NCBI GenBank assembly: GCA_012837965.1 | Contig: DUQF01000026.1 | Span: 182,212-246,211 of the forward strand | Length of the DNA stretch: 64,000 bases | From: Clostridiales bacterium | Lineage (GTDB): Bacteria > Bacillota > Clostridia > Christensenellales > Aristaeellaceae | Reading direction: 5' to 3' | Shown here: in pieces, positions 17,741-26,169 of the stretch | How positions within the stretch are numbered: position 1 is the stretch's first letter | How the letters are laid out: the number at the start of each line of letters is the position of its first letter | Notes under the pieces: model-generated | What the model saw: only the letters and a program-made list of their open reading frames with translations | Told to the model about the DNA's origin: nothing | Database searches by the model: none | Translations under genes and position numbers: made by a program

Positions 17741-17769
17741 TTGACAAATCAAGATGAGAGATTTAAAAT
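17741..17769 (+). promoter_or_regulatory. Sigma-A-type promoter of the ABC-importer operon
   Basis: TTGACA (17741-17746), a 17-bp spacer and TAAAAT (17764-17769). The likely start is near 17776, giving a leader of about 125 nt that contains the operator-like box at 17810 and the inverted repeat at 17856. Confidence 0.65.
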
Positions 17770-17809
17770 AATTTTGTGGCAACTACAAATATTTTGGTTT
17801 TATCATAAA

Positions 17810-17823
17810 TGTAACCGATTTCA
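17810..17823. promoter_or_regulatory. Operator-like box TGTAACCGATTTCA
   Basis: Thirteen of 14 bases match the box at 4743, and the placement is the same (about 35 bases after the predicted start). It also fits the cre consensus. It ties the importer operon to the catabolic operon under one regulator. Confidence 0.6.
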
Positions 17824-17855
17824 TTTCCGAGAGGAACTAATTTTTATGATGAATA

Positions 17856-17878
17856 TATCATCACCTGATGTGATGATA
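17856..17878 (+). promoter_or_regulatory. Perfect inverted repeat in the leader of the solute-binding protein
   Basis: TATCATCAC-N5-GTGATGATA is a perfect 9-bp inverted repeat six bases ahead of the AAAGGAGG ribosome site of the gene at 17902. It may form an mRNA hairpin that affects stability or translation, or be a second protein-binding site. Confidence 0.5.
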
Positions 17879-17901
17879 AAAATAAAAGGAGGCTTAATCC
17901 T

Positions 17902-18918
17902 ATGAAGAAACTGACGTCAATCCTGGTAACCCTGATTCTGGTTCTTTCCCTTGGCAGTGCGGCTTTTGCTGCGGATTTCAATCCCGCTGATTATTCCGTG
18001 GCAATCTGTATGGACAACATGAACCATCCGGTTCACCGCATTGTGCAGCTAGGCTTTTTGAAAGCTGCTGAAGAACTGGGCTACACCAACGCGAAGGTCA
18101 TTGGCACTGAAGGCGGTGACTCAGCTGAGGCTTTCTCTGCAGCTGAGGCTTTCGCTGCTGAAGGCGGCAACGGCCTACTCCTGTGGGCTGGCGACTCCGG
18201 CTGCTACGAGACATTGGCTTCTGTGGCTGCCGAAGGCGTAATAGTCGGCATTCCCCACTTCAACCATGCCACCGCTGATGGCACCTACCCCGAAGGCTTG
18301 GCTTTCAACATGGCTTGCGATCCCGTACTCTACGGCAAGCAAGTTGCTGAACTGATGGCAGAGAAGCTCTCCGGCAAGGAAGGTTCCGTAGCTCTGACTC
18401 AGAACACCAAGAACGTAACCGAGAATGCCGCGACCGAGTCCTTTATCGCCACTTGGGAAAGCCTGAAAGACACCTATGACCTGAGCAAAATCAAGGTTCT
18501 ACCCGTGGAACTTGAAGGCGGCATGGTGGACAGCGCGACTGCTATCAACTTGGCAATTATCCAGGCCAACCCCGACCTGATTGGCGCGTTCGGCACCACC
18601 GGCAATAGCCCCATTACTTGGGCCGATGCTGCCACCAAAGCAGGCAAAGCTGACGGTGAATTGCTGTTAGTTGGCATGGACGCCACCGAAGGCAATCTGG
18701 ACTATCTTGAGGCAGGTAAGGTAGCCGCAATTGTTGCTCAGCCCTTGTACGAGGAAGCCTACAAAACCATGGAATATCTGGACAAGATTTTCCGTGGCGA
18801 AGAAGTTCCCATGTGGACTGATCTTGAAGCTCCTGTCGTAACTGTCGACGGCGAAGGTCCCAACGGTATCGACTACCATCGTGATATTGCTGCTCAAGTG
18901 GTTGAGTTCTTTAAGTAA
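17902..18918 (+). CDS. ABC sugar importer, substrate-binding protein (ribose/CUT2 type)
   Basis: 338 residues. The signal peptide MKKLTSILVTLILVLSLGSAAFA ends in an AxA site followed by ADFNP; there is no lipobox Cys, unusual for a binding protein of a Gram-positive cell. The mature part is an RbsB-like two-lobe protein (VAICMDNMNHPVHRIVQLGFLKAAEELG; GAFGTTGNSPITWADA; LLVGMDATEGNLDYLEAGKVAAIVAQPLYEEAYKT). It catches the sugar outside the membrane and hands it to the two permeases. The coding sequence is rich in CTG/GGC-type codons and has a strong AAAGGAGG site, suggesting high expression. A strong hairpin separates it from the ATPase gene. Confidence 0.9.
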   Translation: MKKLTSILVTLILVLSLGSAAFAADFNPADYSVAICMDNMNHPVHRIVQLGFLKAAEELGYTNAKVIGTEGGDSAEAFSAAEAFAAEGGNGLLLWAGDSGCYETLASVAAEGVIVGIPHFNHATADGTYPEGLAFNMACDPVLYGKQVAELMAEKLSGKEGSVALTQNTKNVTENAATESFIATWESLKDTYDLSKIKVLPVELEGGMVDSATAINLAIIQANPDLIGAFGTTGNSPITWADAATKAGKADGELLLVGMDATEGNLDYLEAGKVAAIVAQPLYEEAYKTMEYLDKIFRGEEVPMWTDLEAPVVTVDGEGPNGIDYHRDIAAQVVEFFK

Positions 18919-18982
18919 ACATGCCTTAGTGTCTTATAATAAAGACCAAGCAGTTTAGTGCAGGCAATATCCAAAATACTTT

Positions 18983-19021
18983 GGGAGGGGCTTGCATCCT
19001 GGTATGGGGCAAGCCCCTCCC
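18983..19021 (+). terminator. Strong intergenic hairpin between binding protein and ATPase genes
   Basis: GGGAGGGGCTTGC (18983-18995) pairs perfectly with GCAAGCCCCTCCC (19009-19021) around a 13-base loop. Only TTATTA follows, not a T run, so full termination is unlikely. It probably protects the upstream transcript or attenuates, giving more binding protein than ATPase. Confidence 0.65.
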
Positions 19022-19079
19022 TTATTACTGCCCAACTTTGGTTTTTAAGTTCTGGGCAAAGAAGGTTAGGTGATTATGA

Positions 19080-20630
19080 GTGGAATTTGTGCTGGAAGCT
19101 ATCGGCATTACTAAAAAATTTCCAGGCGTTCTTGCTAACGATAATGTTTCTCTCAACGTAAAACCTGGTGAAATTTTAGGTCTGATTGGTGAAAATGGTG
19201 CCGGGAAATCTACGCTCCTTAAAGTGCTTAACGGCATCTATCCCCACGGCAGCTACACCGGCATTTTGCGTTTGATGGGAAAGGAAATTCAACCTTCCAA
19301 CCCCAATGACGCAATGTTGCTGGGTATTGGTTATGTTCCGCAGGAAATTAATGTGCTCAAGTATTTCAGCGTAGCTGAGAACATTTATATGTCCGACCAG
19401 CGCATGGAGCGCGGAAAGCCGAACAAATCAAAAACACCTTTTTCCAACTTCCGGGAAATGTATAAAGCAGCGACAGAGTTACTTAGCAACAATTATATCA
19501 ATCTCGATCCCCGTGCCGATGTACGTAAACTTTCCATCGGTCAGCAGCAAATGCTGATGATTGCCCGTGCGCTGGCCATGGATCCAAAGGTTCTTATTCT
19601 GGATGAACCTACTACTTCTCTTTCGGAAAGCGATGTTGCCCAACTTTTTGAAGTGGTACGCAAATTAAAGGAAAAAGGAACAAGCATTATTTTTGTTACC
19701 CATAAATTGGACGAAATTATAGAGCTGACTGATCGCGTAACCATTCTGCGCGACGGTAAGAATATCTGCACCTATGATAGGGCTCAATATAATACCGCTA
19801 CCATCATCCACGATATGATTGGCCGCGATATCCAAAACATGTATGAAAAGCGCAGCAATCCCATTGGAAGGGAAGTATTGCGCGTTGAAAACCTTACCAT
19901 TGAGCATCCCTACATCGCCAATCGTAATCTGATTGAAAATGTTTCTTTCAAGGTACACGCCGGCGAAGTGCTGGGGTTGGCCGGTCTGGTGGGAGCTGGC
20001 AGGAGCGAAGTGTGCATGGGCATTTACGGTATGATTCCTATAAAATCTGGCGAAATATATTTGGAAGGCCGGAAAATTCAGCTCACCAACACCGAAAGCG
20101 CGGTGAAGAATGGGATTGGTTTTGTAAGTGAGGATCGCAAAAAATATGGCCTCAACTTCGTTTGGGACATTAAAAACAACGTGTCCATCTCGAACCTTGA
20201 TGCCGTTAAAAACAAATTTCTTATCAATGAGAATAAAATAAAATCCCGTGCTCAAAAGTATTTTGATTCTCTGCAAGTGAAGGCTCCTTCTGTTAGCACC
20301 AAGGTTGCAACCCTTTCCGGTGGTAACCAGCAGAAGGTGGTCATTGCAAGAACTTTGAACACCGAGCCTAAACTCATTATCTTGGACGAACCCACCAAGG
20401 GTATTGACGTTGGTTCCAAGAATGAAATTTACACCATCATCAACCAACTTGCCGCCGAGGGAACTGCCGTGATTATCATTTCGTCCGAGCTGCCCGAACT
20501 CATCGGCATGAGCGACCGAGTGGTTGTCATGGCGGAGGGTCGCAAAGTTGGCGAACTTGAAGGCGACGAAATCTCTGATATCAAGATCATGGAGATGGCT
20601 GTCACTACCTTCAAAAAAGTAACTTCCTAA
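19080..20630 (+). CDS. ABC sugar importer, ATP-binding protein (two domains, RbsA/MglA type)
   Basis: 516 residues with two nucleotide-binding domains. The first has Walker A GENGAGKST (38-46), signature LSIGQQQM and Walker B VLILDEPTT. The second has the degenerate Walker A GLVGAGRSEV typical of this family, signature LSGGNQQKV and LIILDEPTKGIDVG. Such double ATPases power CUT2 importers of ribose, galactose or similar monosaccharides. GTG 19080 follows AGGTGA. It is cotranscribed with two permease genes. Confidence 0.92.
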   Translation: MEFVLEAIGITKKFPGVLANDNVSLNVKPGEILGLIGENGAGKSTLLKVLNGIYPHGSYTGILRLMGKEIQPSNPNDAMLLGIGYVPQEINVLKYFSVAENIYMSDQRMERGKPNKSKTPFSNFREMYKAATELLSNNYINLDPRADVRKLSIGQQQMLMIARALAMDPKVLILDEPTTSLSESDVAQLFEVVRKLKEKGTSIIFVTHKLDEIIELTDRVTILRDGKNICTYDRAQYNTATIIHDMIGRDIQNMYEKRSNPIGREVLRVENLTIEHPYIANRNLIENVSFKVHAGEVLGLAGLVGAGRSEVCMGIYGMIPIKSGEIYLEGRKIQLTNTESAVKNGIGFVSEDRKKYGLNFVWDIKNNVSISNLDAVKNKFLINENKIKSRAQKYFDSLQVKAPSVSTKVATLSGGNQQKVVIARTLNTEPKLIILDEPTKGIDVGSKNEIYTIINQLAAEGTAVIIISSELPELIGMSDRVVVMAEGRKVGELEGDEISDIKIMEMAVTTFKKVTS

Positions 20631-20658
20631 TCCTGTATAGGAAGAAAGGAGCTTTCGC

Positions 20659-21663
20659 ATGAGCACAAAAGCCGCGACAAAAGAAATGAGACGAAGAAGC
20701 GATTTAGCTTTGAAAGTGTTCTTCACGCCAGAAGTAGGAACTATGATTCCTATCCTTATTTTGTCCGTCGTTACAGGCATACTCAACCCAACCTTCTTTA
20801 CATGGAGGTACATTTCTTCCATCCTCCGCGACAGTATTTTTATCGGTACGGCGGCACTGGCGCAAGGATTGGTTATTATGTCCGGAGAGATTGATCTATC
20901 TGTGGGTATGGGTGGCTGTTTCGCTGGTATCATGATGGGTGTTGCCTGTCAAAATTGGGGTTGGGGTCTTGTTCCCTGTATATTAATCTGCTTAGCTACC
21001 GGCGCTGCGGTGGGCTTGATAAATGGCTTGTGCGTAACACGCCTCAAACTAAATTCATGGATTACCACCTTGGCCACGCAGTTTATCTCCACTGGTCTTG
21101 CTATTACCATTGGCGATGGTGTCCCGCTGTCCATTTCGTCACTGGGTACTTCCAAATTCACCCGTGCCCGCCCTCTGAATCTTAGCTGGCTGTTTTTCCT
21201 CTTTGTAGCCATGATTATCGTGCTGGATCTTGTTATTCGTAAAACTAAATTTGGTTACAGACTGCGTGCTGTAGGCGGCAACCGGGAAGCAGCGGAGATG
21301 GCAGGCATCAATGTTAAAAAAATCAAGCTAATTGTATTCTTATTGGCCGGCTTTATTGCTGCTTGTGGCGGCATGTTTGACGTGCTTAGCAAGGCTTCTG
21401 CCAAAGATACTTATGGAATGGGACGTGAATTCCGAGCTATTATCTGCTGCGCCATCGGCGGCATCACCATGAGCGGCGGTGCCGGCTCCATGTACGGTGT
21501 GGGTCTTGGTGTCCTTCTTTTCCACGTGCTTCGCGGATGTTTGAATATTTTGAATGTTGATACCAACGTACAGCTGGTTATGATTGGCGCTGTTCTGGTA
21601 ATGGCCGTGATTTTAGACGTCATGCGTAAGCGCTTTGAAGACAAGCGTATCATTAAGATGTAA
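20659..21663 (+). CDS. ABC sugar importer, permease 1 (RbsC type)
   Basis: 334 residues with about nine or ten membrane helices. It has the family motif region GEIDLSVGMGGCFAGIMMG and the ATPase-contact loop TKFGYRLRAVGGNREAAEMAGINVKKIK. The N-terminal 25 residues are charged and cytoplasmic. A GAAAGGAG ribosome site precedes the ATG. It pairs with the next gene to form the channel. Confidence 0.9.
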   Translation: MSTKAATKEMRRRSDLALKVFFTPEVGTMIPILILSVVTGILNPTFFTWRYISSILRDSIFIGTAALAQGLVIMSGEIDLSVGMGGCFAGIMMGVACQNWGWGLVPCILICLATGAAVGLINGLCVTRLKLNSWITTLATQFISTGLAITIGDGVPLSISSLGTSKFTRARPLNLSWLFFLFVAMIIVLDLVIRKTKFGYRLRAVGGNREAAEMAGINVKKIKLIVFLLAGFIAACGGMFDVLSKASAKDTYGMGREFRAIICCAIGGITMSGGAGSMYGVGLGVLLFHVLRGCLNILNVDTNVQLVMIGAVLVMAVILDVMRKRFEDKRIIKM

Positions 21664-21677
21664 AGGAGGCGCAGCTC

Positions 21678-22667
21678 ATGCAAAATACAGTAATAAAAAC
21701 AGACGCCAGTGGTTTCAAAAGGCTTCTTCGTACGGACGAGGTAACCACTTTGCTGCCGTTGCTTGCCATTATTGCCGTCACTACCGTTTTCAGACCGGAT
21801 TTCTTGTCCGTCAGTAACTTTTCTGCAATGTTTACGCAGATTCCATTTATTGCCATCACAGCTTTAGGTGCCAGCTTTCCGCTAATGACTGGCAATGTGG
21901 ACATTTCCACCGGTCGCGTGGCGGGCTTTGCCGGCATCATGATGGCGGCATTGGTTATTGATGGGGGCTGGGGAGCAACAGAAGCCATAGCGCTTTCGCT
22001 CGTTTGTTGCGCTATGGTCGGTCTATTCAATGGTTTTCTGGTTGTATATATGGGTATTCCGGATTTTGTAGCTACCATGGGAACTCTGTATATGGTGGGC
22101 GGTGCGCGCTATCTGTTTATCAAAGGATATCAGCTCACGCTGGGTCGTGTGGAAAGCTTCCGTCTTGATGATATTTTTGATGGTCTCTATTTGGGTATGC
22201 CCCTCTATTTTTGGATCATGCTGATTTTGTTTGCCATCATGTTTGTGGTCATCAAGTATACTGTCTGGGGGCGTCATTTGTTGGCTGTTGGCGACAACCG
22301 TGAAGTGGCTACGATAGTTGGCATCAATGTAAAGCGCATGCGAATGTCCGCCTATACGATTTCTTCAATACTTGCCGGTATCGCTGGTATCCTGCTAACG
22401 CTTGATACTTCTCTGGGGCAACCGGAAAACGGCGATGGCTGGGAATTCCGTGCCATAGCTGGCTGCGTGGTGGGTGGCGTAAGCCTTAGCGGAGGCAAAT
22501 GTTCACCGCTTGGCATCCTTATTGGCGTTACACTTGTTTTTGTGGCGGAAAACGCCATCATCTTCCTCGGATTGCCTTCAACCCTGCGTGAAGCGGTCAA
22601 GGGCGTACTGATGGCTGGTGCCGTACTGTTTGATATCTATAGGCAGAATCGTAAGGTTCCCGCTTAA
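21678..22667 (+). CDS. ABC sugar importer, permease 2 (RbsC type)
   Basis: 329 residues, homologous to permease 1: GNVDISTGRVAGFAGIMMAAL corresponds to GEIDLSVGMGG..., and TVWGRHLLAVGDNREVATIVGINVKRMR to the ATPase loop. CUT2 importers usually use a homodimer of one permease; here two separate genes 14 bp apart suggest a heterodimeric channel. AAAGGAGG precedes the ATG. Confidence 0.9.
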   Translation: MQNTVIKTDASGFKRLLRTDEVTTLLPLLAIIAVTTVFRPDFLSVSNFSAMFTQIPFIAITALGASFPLMTGNVDISTGRVAGFAGIMMAALVIDGGWGATEAIALSLVCCAMVGLFNGFLVVYMGIPDFVATMGTLYMVGGARYLFIKGYQLTLGRVESFRLDDIFDGLYLGMPLYFWIMLILFAIMFVVIKYTVWGRHLLAVGDNREVATIVGINVKRMRMSAYTISSILAGIAGILLTLDTSLGQPENGDGWEFRAIAGCVVGGVSLSGGKCSPLGILIGVTLVFVAENAIIFLGLPSTLREAVKGVLMAGAVLFDIYRQNRKVPA

Positions 22668-22688
22668 TCTAACTTCAAGGAGGTTATT

Positions 22689-23477
22689 ATGAAGGTTGAT
22701 CTCAAGGGCAAAACAGCGGTGATAACCGGAGCCGGAGGCGCAATCGGCAGCGCGATGGCCATGGAGTTTGCGCAAAACGGAGCCAATGTTGTGGTTGCGG
22801 ACTTGCGGGAAGATACCATGATGGCAACGGTTGAGGAAATCCGCAAGGCCGGTGGAAGTGCCGTTGGTATAGGGGTAGACGTTGCGAACCGCGAAAGCGC
22901 TTTTGAAATGATTACCAAATCCGTCGAGGCCTTTGGCCGCGTGGATTGCCTGGTAAACAATGCGGGAATTAATGGTGGTCCGGAATATCGTAAGCCCATT
23001 CACGAGTATAATGACGATCTTTGGCATCGAATTATCAATGTGGATCTCAACGGCGTATATTATTGCTCCAAAGCCGCCGTCTTACAACTGCAAAAGCAAG
23101 GTACAGGCGGTACAATTATCAACATTTCTTCCATAGCGGGGCTTACACCCTTACGCCTGCAGTGCGCGTTTACCGCCGCCAAAGCCGGCGTTATAAACTT
23201 GACCAAAGCCATGGCATTGGAGTTGGCTCCACTGAACATCCGTGTCAATTGCATTGCGCCGGGTTCTATTCTGTTTGAGGGAACACGGCAGCTTTTCTAT
23301 GCTGATCAAGCGCGCGCTGAAGCTTTGCTTTCCCATATTCCACTAAAACGCCCAGGCGATCCGAAGGAAATCTCCGCTATGACCTGTTTCCTTGCAAGTG
23401 AAGATTCCAGCTATATGACCGGTTCCGTGGTAACCATCGATGGAGGCTGGACCTGTGGCTACACACGTGATTTTTGA
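22689..23477 (+). CDS. Short-chain dehydrogenase/reductase with Phe in place of the catalytic Tyr
   Basis: 262 residues with a classical SDR Rossmann fold: TGAGGAIGSAMAMEFAQNGA for the cofactor (13-32), Asp38 pointing to NAD+ rather than NADP+, NNAGIN at 90-95, and the catalytic Ser in INISSIAG (144-151). The expected YxxxK reads FTAAK (161-165; the codon at 23169 is TTT), so the active Tyr is replaced by Phe while Lys165 stays. The end SSYMTGSVVTIDGGWTCGY is standard. It lies 21 bp after permease 2. Either the chemistry is altered, another residue replaces the Tyr, or the protein is not a dehydrogenase. Confidence 0.85.
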   Translation: MKVDLKGKTAVITGAGGAIGSAMAMEFAQNGANVVVADLREDTMMATVEEIRKAGGSAVGIGVDVANRESAFEMITKSVEAFGRVDCLVNNAGINGGPEYRKPIHEYNDDLWHRIINVDLNGVYYCSKAAVLQLQKQGTGGTIINISSIAGLTPLRLQCAFTAAKAGVINLTKAMALELAPLNIRVNCIAPGSILFEGTRQLFYADQARAEALLSHIPLKRPGDPKEISAMTCFLASEDSSYMTGSVVTIDGGWTCGYTRDF

Positions 23478-23506
23478 ACAACTACAATAGAGGGAGATTT
23501 ACTATC

Positions 23507-24553
23507 ATGAAAGTAATGGTGGCTTATGCCCCCAACGATCTGCGGATTGTTGAAATGGAAAAACCTGTTCCCGGTCCCCGCGAAACACTCATTAAAGTCC
23601 ATCATACCGGCATCTGCGCGACAGATGTAGCCATCATGAAAGGCACACTTACGCTAGGCGAAGGAAATGAGCCCATTTATCCGGTTCGTCTGGGACATGA
23701 ATGGAGTGGCGTTGTGGAGGCTGTCGGTAGCGAAAACTGGCGCATTAAGCCCGGTGACCGCGTCATATCCGATACGGGTTACTCATGCGGCGAATGCGAA
23801 ATGTGCCTAATGGGCCAATATCAAAACTGCGAAAACGGCCGCGCCATTGGCACAATTCGTGACTGTTGGCCGGGGGCGTTTGCGGAGTATATGCTCATGC
23901 CCGAGCGTCTTGTGTTTAAGGTGCCGGACAATGTTGCTTTGGACGCTGCCGCGCTAATTGAACCTGCCAGTATTGGTCTGTATGGTGTGGAACGTGCTGG
24001 AATTACCCCGCGTAAAAAATTGGCAGTCATAGGCACCGGCCCTATTGGTCTGGGTGGCATGGCGTGCGCAAAGGGGCAGGGCATAGGCAAGACCATTCTG
24101 GTGGGGCGTAAAGACGTAAAGCTTGAAATCGGTCGTAAGTTAGGGGCGGATATACTTGTAAACACCACGCGGGAGAGCATGATAGAAGTTATTATGAGGG
24201 AAACGGACGGCAAAGGCGCGGACATTGTGCTGGACACCACGGGCGACGCAAGCATTTTCAATGATGTTTGCAAATGCGTACGTTCCAGCGGCTGTCTGGT
24301 TATTCCCGGTTTCTATGAGAAACCTATTCTCAATGCTGATTTGGACAACCTGATTGTGCGCAATTGCACGCTCATTGGCGCGGCGGGTACGCCCAACATG
24401 GGTCGTAAGTTGCTGGATCTTATGTCCTATGGGCATGTAGATCTTACTCCAATGATTACTGACCGCTTTCCCTTCAGCCAGGTCAAGGAAGCCTTCGATG
24501 CCGTGAGCTCACGCAATGATAGCCGTGTTAAAATCATGGTTGATTTTGTCTGA
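23507..24553 (+). CDS. Zinc-dependent alcohol/polyol dehydrogenase (MDR family)
   Basis: 348 residues from ATG 23507 (GAGGGAG upstream), not the longer reading from 23474. Catalytic zinc ligands are Cys in TGICATD and His in LGHEWSGVVEAVGS. The structural zinc site is CGECEMCLMGQYQNC, and the NAD-binding loop is VIGTGPIGLGGMACAKG. It resembles sorbitol/threonine-type dehydrogenases and would oxidise a sugar or polyol hydroxyl. It follows the SDR by 29 bp, so two oxidoreductases act beside the importer. Its exact substrate is unknown. Confidence 0.88.
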   Translation: MKVMVAYAPNDLRIVEMEKPVPGPRETLIKVHHTGICATDVAIMKGTLTLGEGNEPIYPVRLGHEWSGVVEAVGSENWRIKPGDRVISDTGYSCGECEMCLMGQYQNCENGRAIGTIRDCWPGAFAEYMLMPERLVFKVPDNVALDAAALIEPASIGLYGVERAGITPRKKLAVIGTGPIGLGGMACAKGQGIGKTILVGRKDVKLEIGRKLGADILVNTTRESMIEVIMRETDGKGADIVLDTTGDASIFNDVCKCVRSSGCLVIPGFYEKPILNADLDNLIVRNCTLIGAAGTPNMGRKLLDLMSYGHVDLTPMITDRFPFSQVKEAFDAVSSRNDSRVKIMVDFV

Positions 24554-24770
24554 AGTTAAAACAAGATTCGTTGAAAGTCTTCCTTGTGTCCGCTGGGAAA
24601 GTTCTTGTGTACTGTTAAGAATGTCTGCTTGTCTGTTTTTTATTTGGCGGCTTTGATTCAGGATTGATTATCCTGTGTGTGCCAGTTCACCTTGCGATTT
24701 TGATGCGGGGTGGACTGATTGACGTAGGAAACGCCGCTGCTTAATTACCAAGAGTCAATGGAGGATAAAC

Positions 24771-26024
24771 ATGCGGCTCGAATTTGGTATCGGAGAGGGT
24801 GCCCAAGCGGTAGAGATTGACCCGCGTAATCTGCTGAGCGTATTGACGCCTAATGCGGTCGAAATCGGCTTAACCGGCGAGGAAGAGGTTATTAGGGCCC
24901 TGAATCATCCGATCGGCACGCCAAAGCTTCGTGATATTGTAAAGCCTGAGGAAAAGATCGCCATTGTTACCAGCGATATTACCCGACCAATGCCTACCTA
25001 TGCTGTCATGCCTGCGTTATTGGACGAATTGTATATGGCGGGTGTGAAACCGCAGGACATTACCTTGGTATTTGCCTTGGGCAGCCACAGACCGCATACC
25101 CGTGCCGAGATGGAAAAACTTGCGGGTCTACGTGCTTTTACGGAAATTATTTGCGTGGATGGTGATTCCAACGACTGTGTGCACCTTGGGCAAACTGCCC
25201 ATGGAACGCCGGTTGACATTGTACGCGTAGTTGCCAAGGCAGATCGACGAATCTGCCTTGGCAACATTGAATACCATTATTTCGCCGGATATTCCGGTGG
25301 CGCCAAGGCCATCATGCCCGGCGTTTCGACCCGGGAGGCGATACAATGTAACCACAGTATGATGGTTAGACCGGAAGCTTGTGCGGGTAATTTGGAGGAT
25401 AACCCAGTACGCCAAGACCTTGAGGAAGCTATAGCGTTTTGCGGTGTGGATTTTATTTTAAACGTTGTGCTGGACGAACATAAGCGTATTATCAAGGCGG
25501 TGGCAGGTGATGTTAAGCAGGCCCATCGGGTGGGTTGTGCGTTTTTGGACAGCCTATATTGCAAAGAAATTAAGGAACGGGCAGACATCGTATTGGTTTC
25601 TCAAGGGGGTGCGCCCAAAGACCTGAATCTCTACCAGACGCAAAAGGCATTGGACAACGCCAAGCATGCGGTCAAGGACGGCGGTATCATCATATTGATA
25701 GGCTCTTGCCGAGAGGGTTTGGGTGAGCGTGTTTTTGAAGAGTGGATGCTCACCTCACCAACGCCGGAGAGCATGATCGAACGCATAAAGCACGATTTTC
25801 AACTGGGTGGCCACAAAGCAGCAGCTATCTCAATGGTGCTGAAAAAAGCGGACATCTATTTGGTCAGTGACATGGAACCCGATTTTGTCCGCCGGATTTT
25901 CCTTCAACCGTTTGCTCAAGTCCAGACGGCCTATGACGCAGCGATAGAAGAACTGGGTTCCGACGCTACGGTTATCGCCATGCCCTACGGAGGCTCTACA
26001 CTGCCCAAGCTCGTAGTTCCGTAG
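24771..26024 (+). CDS. larA: LarA-family nickel-dependent 2-hydroxyacid racemase/epimerase
   Basis: 417 residues. The residues that hold the nickel-pincer cofactor and catalyse in Lactobacillus LarA are all in place: His106 (GSHRPHT), His169 (EYHYFAGYSGG), Lys179 (GGAKAIMPG) and His195 (NHSMM). LarA homologues invert the alpha carbon of lactate, malate and other 2-hydroxyacids, including sugar acids. The cofactor makers LarB, LarC and LarE are not in the window. Placed after two sugar dehydrogenases, it more likely epimerises an aldonic acid than lactate (inference). A 217-bp gap without clear features separates it from the dehydrogenase gene; GGAGG precedes the ATG. Confidence 0.85.
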   Translation: MRLEFGIGEGAQAVEIDPRNLLSVLTPNAVEIGLTGEEEVIRALNHPIGTPKLRDIVKPEEKIAIVTSDITRPMPTYAVMPALLDELYMAGVKPQDITLVFALGSHRPHTRAEMEKLAGLRAFTEIICVDGDSNDCVHLGQTAHGTPVDIVRVVAKADRRICLGNIEYHYFAGYSGGAKAIMPGVSTREAIQCNHSMMVRPEACAGNLEDNPVRQDLEEAIAFCGVDFILNVVLDEHKRIIKAVAGDVKQAHRVGCAFLDSLYCKEIKERADIVLVSQGGAPKDLNLYQTQKALDNAKHAVKDGGIIILIGSCREGLGERVFEEWMLTSPTPESMIERIKHDFQLGGHKAAAISMVLKKADIYLVSDMEPDFVRRIFLQPFAQVQTAYDAAIEELGSDATVIAMPYGGSTLPKLVVP

Positions 26025-26074
26025 AAAGATATGGTTGCTTTATGCTGTGGGGCTTATTAGAGAAATATGAAAAA

Positions 26075-26109
26075 AAGCGTTTGACGCTTATTTTCAAATA
26101 AGGGATAAT
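26075..26109 (+). promoter_or_regulatory. Promoter with two overlapping inverted repeats ahead of the ROK kinase
   Basis: TTGACG (26081-26086), a 17-bp spacer and GATAAT (26104-26109). AAGCGT-TTG-ACGCTT (26075-26089) is a perfect inverted repeat across the -35 box. CTTATTT-TC-AAATAAG (26087-26102) is a second perfect one inside the spacer. Both are placed for repression. Confidence 0.6.
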
Positions 26110-26169
26110 AACAACCAGAAGGTTTTTAATAACATGAATAATCAGTACGCAGCAAGGAGGGCGATGTAA

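Noticed and set aside
26134..26169. 11-codon leader peptide before the ROK kinase
   Set aside because: It has a start and stop ending at the ROK start codon, but its ribosome site is poor and no regulatory codons or hairpins accompany it. Mentioned only as a possibility.
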